Source of the DNA: Neonectria sp. B-13
Taxonomy: Eukaryota; Ascomycota; Sordariomycetes; Hypocreales; Nectriaceae
NCBI GenBank assembly: GCA_002682825.1
Contig: NOKP01000004.1
Coordinates: forward strand, 1,795,607-1,859,606
Length of the DNA stretch: 64,000 bases
Reading direction: 5' to 3'
Made by a program: the position numbers and the translations under genes. Below, in pieces: positions 45,616-56,653 of the stretch. Each line of letters opens with the position of its first letter. Within the stretch, counting starts at the first letter, position 1. Under the pieces are notes generated by a model. It saw only the letters and a program-made list of their open reading frames with translations. It had not been told where the DNA came from and did no database searches.

Positions 45616-46826
45616 TTAAGCTTTGCGGGATCGGGTGGTGACGCCGTTGGTCTTGGCGCCAGTGGAGGAACCGTTGGCCTTGCCCTTGACGGGGGTGGTG
45701 CTCAGGTCGGGAAGAGGGGCCTGGCTCATTCGTCGCAAGCTCTTGCGGGTGGTGTTCTTGGAGGACTTGCCATCGCGCTTGTACGTGGCAAAGTAGAACG
45801 AGATGAAGAGGACCAGGTACGAGCTGAGGATGGCAATTCCGGAGAAGGCCGCAAACTCCTCGCCAGCGCAGTGGCCTGCGTTGGGCATCCACTGGAAGTA
45901 GGTTGAGGTGAAGTAGGTGTAAGCCGCAAAGTAGACAAAGCCTGGTGGTGGTTAGTTCCAATAGCATTAGTATGGAGTGAAACGCAATCGCTTACCGAGA
46001 TCAATGATGAACTGGATGATCTGGAGTCGAGTGACCCACTCCTTCCACCAGACACGAATGCCGCGGGCGCTCTGGAAGTAGTACCAGTACATGACGACAT
46101 GGACAGTAAGGTTCAGGGTGATGGGAACCCACGAAACCGCAGTGGAGCCGATGAGCTGGGTGTAGCAGAGGAGGGCGGTGGCACCATGGTGGTAGCAGTG
46201 GAGGAAGGCTGAAATCGAGGGTTAGTCGCTGAGGGGGCCTCTGGATGAAGGACAGGGTAAAACATACTGAGGGGCTTCTTCTTGAGGAAGAGGAAGACGG
46301 TGTCGAGGAGCTCAAGATATTTGGTGAGGTAGTTGAGCTAATGTAAATGTTAGTTCTAAGCCCCACACGACCAAGGGAGAAGTGGAAAAAAAAGTTGACT
46401 GACGTAGTACAGGACAACTAGGGGCTGGGTCCAGCCGCCCTCGACGTCGCAGATGGCGTGGAAGACGCCACCGCGAACAACGGTGGGGAGAAGCTGCTCA
46501 ATGAAGAGAGCCAAGAGTGTACCGCTGATGGCGGTCAAGTACAGGTTGTGGATGAGGAACAGCGACTTGAGCTTGAACGGCTCGCGGTTGCGCATGGCGG
46601 CGCGGCCGCCGAAGATGATGGCATAGTAGACGACGATGAAGATGGACGTCGACTTAAGCGTCGACATGGGCGTCTCGAAGGGGACGAACTTGAACTGGTC
46701 GATGGGAGTGCCGGTAACAGCGGTCCATGCCTTGTCGAAGATGGGCCAGAGGTGAATGCCGAAGGGACGGTCGATGGTAGGCAGCGGCAGCTGCTCGTAG
46801 AAGGTGGAGGGGCTCGAAGACGACAT
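45616..46826 (-). CDS. ELO2: Very-long-chain fatty acid elongase (ELO family, Elo2/Fen1-like)
   Basis: Four exons: 46404-46826, 46268-46337, 45996-46208 and 45616-45941, for 343 aa. It is the condensing enzyme of the ER fatty acid elongation cycle, making C20-C26 acyl-CoA for sphingolipids. [17 protein letters not shown] and [14 protein letters not shown] open the family domain. Exon 2 encodes [20 protein letters not shown]. The junction of exons 2 and 3 gives [17 protein letters not shown] with the catalytic HxxHH histidine box, and exon 3 continues with [21 protein letters not shown]. The C-terminal tail is Lys/Arg/Thr-rich, suiting the cytosolic retention signal side. Intron 1 has the rarer donor GTCAGT but the join matches the family. 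Elo2 is preferred to Elo3 by overall resemblance only. Confidence 0.93.
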
Positions 46827-49306
46827 GGTGGGCAGACAGGCAGACGCAAGTCGACGCAGGCGATTGAGTGAGCTCGTCAAGAGCGGGAAGGTCGAGTCTT
46901 CGAGATATGTGTCTTTTGACGTGAGGTTGGAGGCGCCGTGACAGAGCCGAGGCGATGCGACGGATAATACGGGAGGAGGATGGCAAAAAGTAGTCAAGGA
47001 ACGACGAGAAGAGAAGAGGATCTCCTAAGAGAGGGAGGGAAGAGGGAAAAGAACACGGAGGAGAGACGAATGCCAGGAAAAAGGCGATCGAAGGGGGAAA
47101 ACAAAAGAGAGGCAAAAGGGAAGGGGAGGAGGAGAGAAAAGTAGAAGAAGAGGAGAGGTAGATTTGGGGCAAGAGACGCGGCGCATCAAAAAGGGGAAAT
47201 TTCACATCAGATCAAGTTTGGCACCCGGTTGGAAATGTCCCCGCTAACGGGAGGTGCGCTACGCTCCTGGCGATGGACCTTGAAGATGGGCCTGTCGATG
47301 GGCCTGTACGAATAGATGGACGCGCTACCAAGGGACGGACGGCGGGCCAAGGTACAGTTACGCTTTGCTGCGACTAGCACGCTACAGGCGTCGCTCCGCT
47401 AAGGCCCCATCTCAGGTCTATTGGCGGGGCCCGCCCCAGACCAAGCTCAAGTCAGGGTGCCTGGCACCTGGCAACCTTCTGTGTTTGTTCGGGCAGGTGC
47501 GCATCCAATGGCAGCAGGCAGGATTGATGGTGCCTGGCTGGCTCAAGGCTTCCCGCCCTTTTCTAGGCTCTGCTGGTCAGATCTCAGAACCCTCCTCAGT
47601 GTGTCTGGCAGCCACCCGCACATCCTAGTAGGAATATTTGCGAGGGGAAGTGTTTGAGTACTTAGGACGTGCGCATCGGAAGCTGAGGACTTGAGGACAC
47701 GCTGCTAAACTGCTGAGATGAGGTCCTTTTCGCATGTGATTTGCCGGGTCGTCCGCGAAGGCCAATCAGGGGCTATGCTTTGGCGTGAATCTCGTGGATT
47801 GAGTGGCAGGCACGTGATTGACGGGATTGACTCGGGGTGGGCCCCATGCTCTGAGACGCACCAACACGAACCAAGACGCACCCCAAGATTGGAAGGTCCT
47901 GCTGGCCGTCAACGCCGAGGCCCCCAGCCCGAGTTGCCAAGCGTCGTCCCCCGAAGACGTTGGCCCGATGAGGATAATCGTTGGCTCCTCTGCGAATCCA
48001 ATGTCCGTACGCTGCAGTGAGCGTGACCTGTGCCGTGTGCGCCTTGTCCGCTGCGACGGTGACGTTGAGAATACTAGTAGGTACGCTTGCTGGGGCACAG
48101 AGCTCGTACCCCTTTGTGCAATGAGTGTGTCATTCAGGTGCCATTGCCTTTGCTCTTGCACGAACCTACTCCGTGCCTGACTAACAAGTACCTCAGAGGC
48201 CCAGACCCTCCCTCCCTGTTCGGAGATCTGTTCCGTCGTGAAAACCTGGGGCAACCACTCTCTCCTTTTTTGTTCCGCGTCGCAGCGGTTCCTTGTTTTG
48301 ATTATCTCTTTACCCGACTATCCGAATGAAGCGCGTCATCTTTTCAACTCCTCCCTTGGCAAGCTGCTTGGCAACACGCAAGAACATAATCTGCCTGCCT
48401 GTACGAATTATGGAAAATACACTTCTGCAGTAACCTCTGCCAACGACATCGCGCAGCAGAGTAATAAACTCTCCTGAAACAATCATCACAATTCACACCA
48501 TGCTGGCATCATTGGGACATGGTCGGCGGCGGCCCTCAAAAAACACCGTCGGGCTTTTTACAGCCACAGCTTCAGTCCTTGCATAGTAGCGACCACACGT
48601 GATAGTGTGGCGGTTCGCCATGATTGTGGCTCAAGGCCTGCGGCGTAGGGTACTGCGAGTTAAATGAGTACCGAGCCATTGGGTATTGGCAATTGGCGGT
48701 TACCCTCAGCTGTGCCAATGCGCCCGACCCTGCAGCAGCTGCGTGGAAAAAATGGATAGAAAGACACCGCGGTGCTTTTGCGGTTGTGCCTGGGAGCTTG
48801 AACTTGGACGCATTGCTTTCGAATAAGAGGAGGTATGATCTAGCATAGCAATTGAGGCCTGGGAGCCGTCACTGTTGCGCCTCAGGCAACCATCTATCTC
48901 GGCGGCCCGCCCTATCAGTCTCTCGCTGTTGTCACCTCCACCCAACAGCCCTGGGGCCTGGTCTGGTCAGCAAGAGGAAATGGCGAATGGAAACCCGCCT
49001 AATTAAAGTAAGCTAATGGCAGACGGTGCGCTGGAAGGATTGCACTGTCCCATCCTACTCACTTCCACCCCAGCGATTGCTGTGCCGGCACAATTCGCAC
49101 GGAGCAACCCCACAGCTGCGAAATCCGGTAAGGCCCGCGATTAGTCACCCAGAAAGTGGCCTCAGATGACTTTGTGCCTCGCCCAAACAACTCTGCAGCA
49201 TCACCCGAGCCGGAAAAAGCCCCCCAGCCCAAACCTCCAATTCCTCACTCCTCGACGCATCTTGCCGCCTTCTCGACCTCTTCAGACAATCTCCCCTCCG
49301 ACCATC
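46827..49306. other. Divergent intergenic region between ELO2 and COX6
   Basis: About 2.5 kb. The elongase leader (CT-rich in its sense direction, 46990-47200) lies on the left and the COX6 leader (CT-rich, 49190-49306) on the right. The middle has no supportable gene and no recognised repeat. Confidence 0.5.
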
Positions 49307-50273
49307 ATGTCTGCCGCCCTCTTCCGCGTCGCCGCTCGTGGCATCCGCGCCGCCCCCGTCCGACCCGCCGTCCAGCCTCTGGTGGCCCGCTCGGCCGTTG
49401 CCCTCTCGGCCAACTTCAGCACCTCGATGCCCCGACGAAGCGAGCACGCTGAGGAGACCTTTGAGGAGTTCTCCGCCAGGTGAGACGACCCCAAGTGCCC
49501 TCAATGGCATTCTATTCGCATTTTCTGTGCCCCGGAGGCGTGAATCGTCAATCGCAACCCGTGCTGCCGTCGCCGGCCGGGGCTGCACGCCGCCGGAGCT
49601 GAAAAGATGCCTCAAACCCGGCCCGCACGCGATTTCCCCCGAATACCTTCAATGCGGCCGCCCACGTCTCTCGCCTGGTTCAATGGCTAAACTGTGCCCC
49701 CCTACAGGTTCGAGAAGGAGTTTGATGGTGTCCAGGACGTTTTCGAGCTTCAGGTAATGCGCCCCACGAGCTCGCTGCTGCTAGCCCACTCCCGAAATGT
49801 CGTATGACTTTTTGGCTCACCACCACACAGCGCAACCTGAACAACGCCTTCGCCTACGATCTCGTCCCTGCCCCCTCCGTCATCGCCGCCGCCCTCAAGG
49901 CCGCTCGAAGGGTCAACGACTTCGGTACCGCCGTCCGTATCTTCGAAGGTATGCACCATTGCAATTGAAACCACGTCGTCGCTGCCCGCCCGCCCGCTCG
50001 ACCAATTGCCGTCAGCTGGGATGGGATTTCCCCTCTCCCTTGACCCGCATCAATTGAGCGACGCCATCGTCTCGACAACACCTCCCGCGGCGGAACGGCT
50101 CACGATGCGTGCGGTGCACCCGGATATGTTTGCTGACTTTATCTTTCCTTTTAGGCATCAAGTCCAAGGTCGAGAACAAGGGCCAGTACGAGCAATACCT
50201 CGAGGAGCTCAAGCCCCTGCGGGAAGAGCTCGGCGTGCCTCTCAAGGAGGAGCTTTACCCCGAGGAGAAGTAA
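49307..50273 (+). CDS. COX6: Cytochrome c oxidase subunit 6 (subunit Va homologue)
   Basis: Four exons: 49307-49479, 49708-49753, 49831-49948 and 50155-50273, for 151 aa. The N terminus MSAALFRVAARGIRAAPVRP, with no acidic residue over the first ~45, is a mitochondrial presequence that ends near FSTSMPRRSEH. The mature part has EETFEEFSARFEKEFDGVQD, RNLNNAFAYDLVPAPSVI, ARRVNDFGTAVRIFEGIKSK and a Glu-rich C-terminal helix, all typical of Cox6/COX5A. It is a nuclear-encoded structural subunit of complex IV facing the matrix. The introns of 228, 77 and 206 nt are longer than those of most genes in the window. The intron before IKSK splits a Gly codon. Confidence 0.95.
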
Positions 50274-50909
50274 AGGACGCCCTTAGCGTGCATCCAGAGC
50301 GTTTGATCCCCGGGTGAGCCCGTGTACATGTTATCAGAGACGGAAGGGAGTCCACAGCAAGAGGTAGATCGGGGAGTTTGGTTGCGGCAGCCCCAAATCG
50401 ATTGTGTTATAACCCCAAGGCGCAACTGGCGACTCTTCCTCTACGCTAATCTCCTCAATTCTTGATGTTGTATACCGGTTGCCTTCAGACAACTTGTTCC
50501 GAGTCCCACATGACTTAATAGCTGGAAATGTGTCATGGTTTCCAATTGCCTAATCACGACGGAGTCACTTCTCACAACACAGATCTGAGATGCCATTCAT
50601 GCGTCACGATGCAACGCTCTCTAGTTGAAACTTTCTCGGGTCGTATTTCAAATGGGCACATTGTGCATGCCATGACATCAAATTCCATTAATTCCTTCCT
50701 CCCCTGTCCCTGCCTCCGCATACGCCAGTCGCAACAATGCGAACCTATGGAAAATACAGAAAAAACAGATATGTACGCAGCTCCAAGATGTCTGGCTTGG
50801 GCCCCCTAAAAACCATATAAGTGAACCTTTAGCCAGTGCGTCGCATGTGAAAGTGTTGCTCCTCCGATTCTCAACAGTGTCTATGCCCCAAGTCTCGTAC
50901 CACCTTCCG
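50274..50909. other. Convergent region between COX6 and the chromodomain gene
   Basis: This 636-bp region holds two 3' untranslated regions. No open frame or RNA gene is recognised. Confidence 0.5.
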
Positions 50910-53900
50910 TCAATCCCTCAGGTGACTATATCGGCCGTTACCGGGCTGCTGACCCATGAACTGCACACCGGGTATTGCCCCATTGTCGTACCCAGGAACA
51001 GGAGCCGGGCTTGTTCCTCTGCTAGCAGAACCTCCGGGAAATACCCGTGCGGGCCGCGGGCTATTCATGCTCATGCGAGGGCTTCCCCCGACGCTGGCTT
51101 GGCGCGTAGCCGGCCGGCCGTTTCGAAGAGTGAGTTCCTCGCGGAGATGAGTTACCTCAATCTCCCGCTCGCGCAGCTGGATCTTGAGATCTCCAATCAT
51201 GTCGAGTTGCTCCTTGTTCGTGTTGTTGGCCTGGATCTGGTGAATCCGCGCGAGATTATCCGAAGCCTTCTTCTGTAAATCTTCGTTTTGTGACCTCAAT
51301 CCCTTGATCTCTGATCCGAGCGCACCAGCCGTAGAGTTGACATCCTGGTATATGTTTCTGATGTAATCAGCCTCCTTCTGAGCGTTCTCCAGTCGCTTCT
51401 CTAACAGCTTGACCTTCTTCTGAGATTCCTCGAAAAGCTTCTCAGTCTTGGCTAATGGGCTCTCGTCCGCCGAACCTTCAGGTGCAGCTGTCAAGCGAGT
51501 AACCGTGGCCTCGAGCTCCAATATTCGCGCCTGCTTCTTCTCAGCCTCCTTTTGCGCTGCCTCTGCAGCTACCTTCAGGGCGACGTCAGACTTTAACTTT
51601 GCCTTTTCAAAGTTGGCGCGGTCCTGGAGAGCCTTGCGGTGGGATTCGGAGACCTTGTGCGTAGTCCTCTCGTATTCCTTGACACGCTTCTCGAGGTCGT
51701 TGATGATGGCCTTGTACCTGGTCTCAAGATCATTTGCCGCTGCTTGGCGTTGATAATCGGAAACCTGCAGCCATTAGACATGGAAAGCGCATCTCTGGTA
51801 GACTAGACCGACCTTTTTCGCCAAGGCCTCCATGACAGCCAGAGGCAAACTGATTTTGGATAACCTCTCAGCCGCTGGTGCCCTGGGCTTGCTGGATGCC
51901 AACAACTCCCGAAGTCCATCAGAAAGTGGTGGGTCGTTGGACTCGACTGTTGCCTCTAATACAGGAAGAACGCGCATCCGCTTTGCATCATCGACATCCT
52001 CGTCAGGATCCTAACTCCTTGTTAGTACGAAGCCGGAATCTAGCCTGTCATCCATCACTTACGAGCTTTCGCTTGAGCCCATTCCCTTCAGCCACCTTGG
52101 TCTCGATTAGCATCTGCGACCGAGACTGCGAGCTCAAGTAAAAGTCGAGCACGTAGTCCGGGATCGATTGAGGTTCCCATGAGATGCTCTCTGTAAAGCC
52201 ATTTAGGTAGTTCGAGAAGACTTCTGCCACCTCATGAGGGTCGCCGTAGCCTCGGTCAGGATCGTCTATTAATTTCCTGGCTTGCACGATGCCGGATAGA
52301 AGCGCATTCTTTCTCTCGAGGGTTGATATTCCTTGGGGGACATGAAGACCAATGTGCTCGATCGAATGAGTAGTCACAAGTTGCAACACGAGGGGTGATT
52401 TTCCATCACTGCTCGATGAAAGCCGTCGGGAAACAGGTGATGAGTTGAAGGTGTGGTCAAAGCCAATAATGGCATCAAACTTGAACGGATCGTGGTCTTC
52501 GCTGGATAGGGCTAGAGTAACACGAGCTGTAGAGTTCTTGTAGGCGCTCTCGTGGTCCTCGATACTCTGGCACACAGACTCCAGTCCCAGCGCCTCCGTC
52601 TGAGCAAAGAGTAGTCGAAGTAGTTCTGGAGATCGGGCAAGAATTATAATTTCCGTCTCCTTTTCGATAGCCTGGAGAAGCTCGAATACGAAGCTGAACT
52701 TTGGATTGGCATCCGTCGAGTACTTGGCTTGCTCGCTTGCGGGTAGATCTTCCAACTTGGTGCCGATAAGATCTTGAGGGTAATCACAAATGTTCAGTAA
52801 GCGGCCCAGGAGCTCATCGATCCTCTGCACTAACGCCTCATCGGGTTCTTTGTAGACCTCGCTGCTGAAGAATTCACCAAACTTCTCGGCATCGAGCCTG
52901 TATTCAAGAAGAGTTTCATCGTAAAAGGGGCGTCTGCCTGCCTGAAATGGCAACGTGACGATGTGCTCCGAGGGTGTCGCCTCGTCTTGTGATGGCGAAG
53001 ATGATTCCGCGTATGCCTGCTCATCGCTACCCTGTCCCATAGTAATAGGTTGCCCAGAAATCTCGCTGATAACGGAAGATACCACGGTACGGTTAGACAG
53101 GGGCATCATCAGTGTGTGCGTCGAGTCCCTTATATCCACCAAGTTGCTTATCTCGGCAGGAGAAACTGTTCCTTGCGGTACTTCATCGCAGCCCTCAACC
53201 ATGAGGGATCTTGTGATTGGACCAACGGAATCGCCAAACGTCAAATTCACAATGTCTCTCATAGATTCGACTGCTGACTGGTTTGGATTGGCCATGATTG
53301 AGGCAGGAGAGATTGACGGAGGGGGTATGTCCAGGGCGGCGCTTCCCATGACTTCGGGTTTCCATGGTTCCACTGGGAAGAGAGGTTGAGAGAGAACTGG
53401 CTCAGGCGAACGAATGACCACATTTGGGGCAAGTGTTGTACCCACAAAGCCAATCGAAGGAGACCCTTGTGGGACGTTTTGCGGTTGGACATCGGAGTCC
53501 TCGACATCGTTTGACGCTTTGCCGAAATCAAACAAATTCTTCAGCTCGTCTATCGCCGAACTAGATGGCTTTGGACTCGAAGACTCGGCCATGTTTGGAA
53601 TCGTTCCACCTTGACGCGAAGTGGCTCGTGGAGGTGATTCTGACCCAGAAGGATGTCCCTGGGGTGACGGCTGTTCAAGGTACGTCAGAGACTCTTCTGG
53701 CAAGGTTTGGGACTGAGCAATGGCTGAGGGACTCGACCTAGGAGTGTTCGCTGCAGAATGCTCCAGGTCCTGTAGGGCCTGCTGAGATGAACTGCTTTGA
53801 TGCACTGGTAGAGACCCTGAGGTCTGATCCTGACACCTTGATTCCGACTGTGACTCAGGACGCTCGGTGTCGTGGCTGTCTGTGAGTTTGTCTGGGAATA

Positions 53901-55294
53901 ATTCAAAGTCCCGAGGGACGGGCTGAGCCGCTTGCGACTCTCTGGGACTAGACCGGAGAGTATTCTGTGTTTCACTAGGAGCTTTGGTGTAGCTGTCGTG
54001 GGAATCGCTCACATCAACGTCTCCGCCTCCCAACACCTTTTTGGCAGGGGAGCTAAGAAGAGAACTCGGAGGATCGAGTAAGTCAAAAAGGCCTAGAGGT
54101 TGAGTCAAAAAGACAGGCTCATGCGGGATGCTGGTAAGACTTGACGTTTGAGCAATGATGGAAGTAGGGGCTTCAGGGGCTGAGCGACTGGCTGCATGCG
54201 ATGACGCAAAGAGACCCTGGCTTCCCGAGGATTGAGGCTGTGGCTGTTCAAGCTGGCGGGAGGGAATATCCAAGTGGGTTTCGGATTCGGGAACGACTTC
54301 CTCGACCGACTGAGATGGGATATTCCGGCTTACTTGCTCCAGGCCTTGTATCTGGTTCGTGACAGCACCTGATTCTGGGCAACTAAAAGAGTGATCTTGA
54401 GAATCCGGGACGACGAGCGAGCTAACAGGGATACAACAGCGAGATGATCTGAGACTCGACACTGGAGTGTGTGCAAGGGCTGTGGGGGGTTCACCCGGTG
54501 ATTGGGGCCAGGTTCGTGCGGAGGGATCTTGTGAGTCAGGGATCGTTCTTGAGCTTAGCTGTGATGCGATGATAGCCCTACTATCTGCGTCCTCAAGCTC
54601 AGACACTAGCTGTGAGCTGCTTTGTGTGTTGATTACACTTTGGTATTCGGACGTATCTAACTCTGCCGGCTTGAGTAGCTCGATGGCAATTTTTTGACCG
54701 GCGAGGCGAGCAAAGTCTTCAGAGTGTAGGGACTTTGGGCTCTGGCTTGCGAGGTCTGCCGCTTCTGTTGAAGGGATGGATGGCAGTGCGACTTCCTCAA
54801 AAGGCGTATGGCGAGGATCAACCCTCGGCCTCTTCCTTGAGGGTTCGTCGCAATGGGATGAAACTGGGCCGGGCTGGCTCACAGGGGACTCATTCGCGCG
54901 CTTGAGTTGTCGTCGAAAGTTGGAAGGTCGTGGGTCCTGGCTGTCCTCCTCACTCTCATCAGCCGGTGCCGGAGAGGATGTTGGCTGGTCCGGAGCGGCG
55001 TCTTTCGTATGCGCCCTCTTCTTGTCGTCCCACTCCTGGAAAGCTACCTCGGTTACCTCCTCGCTCTGCGATAATGGTCAGCTTGCGCAACAAGTATAAG
55101 GCGGAGATGCGAACCCAGCTTGGGGGATAGGATTCCCCAGTATTGAGATTATCGTCCCAGTCCACCAGGTACTCGACCTTTCCTTTTACAATCCTCTCAT
55201 CCAGGATCTGGCGGATGGTGTACCACTCTTCGGTCTGGGGGGCGGCCTTGGAACTGCGCTTGTTCGACTTCCTCTGTCGGCGTCTTCCGGGCAT
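50910..55294 (-). CDS. Chromodomain protein with HDA2/3-like region and C-terminal coiled coil
   Basis: Four exons: 55115-55294, 52063-55065, 51813-52010 and 50910-51764, for 1411 aa. A chromodomain starts near residue 22 (EWYTIRQILDERIVKGKVEY, then LVDWDDN and YPPSW). The 49-nt first intron interrupts it before EEVTEVAFQEWDDK. A ~650-residue disordered Ser/Gln-rich region with many SQ dipeptides follows. Next is an HDA1-complex subunit 2/3 type domain (FYDETLLEYRLDAEKFGEFF, LEYLV-like beta strands such as EIIILARSPELLRLLFAQTE, VLQLVTTHSIEHIGL). A long coiled coil (LETRYKAIINDLEKRVKEYE, then KKVKLLEKRLENAQKEAD) and a Gly/Pro/Arg tail close the protein. It probably reads methylated histone H3 and brings a class II deacetylase to heterochromatin, as Neurospora CDP-2 does in the HCHC complex. 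Orthology with CDP-2 is my inference. Confidence 0.83.
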
Positions 55295-56653
55295 GAGCAC
55301 TGCGGGATGGGGGTCGCGGGAAGATGGTCGACGCGCGGGGGCGAAAGCGAGGACAGGGATCGTCACGGAAGAGCCGCAGCTGTAGCTATCGCTGAGACAG
55401 GTTTTGCCGGCCCGGGGAGCTGGCGATGACCTGATGCAGCGGTCAACGCTGAGGTATAAGTCGGCCGAGGCGTGGCGCGCAGTCACGATGATAACGAGGC
55501 TACGCCAGGAGACGTGCAGGCGAACAGGCGATCAGGGTCCCGCCAACGCACGTGATCCCGCCGGTGTGTGGTGGTGCTGAAGCTTCCAGGTTAGGCGCTG
55601 ACAGCGTTGGTAGGTGACCAGCTAGCGGGCGGGGTGAAAGGTCCACTGCGCGTCAGAGCTCTGAAGCCTCTGAAGAGTGGGAAGCACGAAGCGTGTAAGG
55701 GCGGGCAGCAGGCGGTTGCGCGGCGTCGGAGGGCGGATTTCTTTCAACTGGGAATGCGGGCGAGAGCTGAAGAGGGAGAGAGGGCTCCTGGCGACGAGAT
55801 TCTTGGCGTGAGTTTTGTGCAGGAGGAAGAGATGAGAGCGCGAGATGAAGAATTGCCTCTTACTCAACCTGCACTCAGCTGCGCTCACCTCAGAAGGACC
55901 CGACCAGTGGCGCGGTTTGGGGCAGTAGCGTCAGCCGGGGCACCTCATTCACCTTTTCCCTTTTCCCTTGGCAGCTTGGCCCGAGCTAAAGTTGCAACAA
56001 ACAAAGCATGTTTGCGCTCCCGTGAGGCGTTCCTGTCGCCTATCGTAGCAAATCTCACTTGCTTGACTGATTATACGGTCGTTAACCGATCCGTGCAAGA
56101 TAGAGGTGAACAAATGTTGTCCTACGAGTCTTCTTTGCCCAAGTCGCCTTCACATGCAGTGGAATGCAGTGGAGGCTTGTTATATCGGCAACACGGTACG
56201 ACAGAAGCACATGGGAATAACCGCCACTCGGGCTCTGAGCGCTCTCATGTTTCTTGGCATTATTAGCGTTGGGTTTGAATTAAGTATAGATAAAGTTTTA
56301 AGCCTGAATCAATTCTACAGTATTGTGAATGACGGGAAACTAAGAATGCAGCTCAATAACATTAGGTACTGACGGTCGACGGGCCAGCCAGTGGCTGCGA
56401 GGCGCTGAGACAACCGTTCAGCCGGCCACGGTAGCGCCAGTAATTAGCCCAACAGCCAGCCCAGCCTTTCCGCCTCTGCGTCCCGACATCCCGGCCAGCC
56501 ATCTTCAAAGCTGCATCCCCTATACTTGACGCGGTTGGCCAGCTACAGGCTCAGTCGTGACCTCGATCGCTCCAATTTCAGCTAGCCGGTTTGCGACAGT
56601 TCACTCACACCATCTTCCAAAGTCCCCATCCGCGACGCCAGCTGCCAATCGCC
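55295..56653. promoter_or_regulatory. Divergent promoter region of the chromodomain gene and RAI1
   Basis: About 1.36 kb between divergent starts. A frame of 219 codons at 55607-56266 overlaps an antisense frame and has no domain, so I do not call it. The last ~250 bp carry the RAI1 leader. Exact CAGTGGAATG-type direct repeats are seen near 56157-56173. Confidence 0.45.

Noticed and set aside
55607..56266. 219-codon frame upstream of RAI1
   Set aside because: Overlaps an antisense frame, has no domain and covers what should be a divergent promoter.
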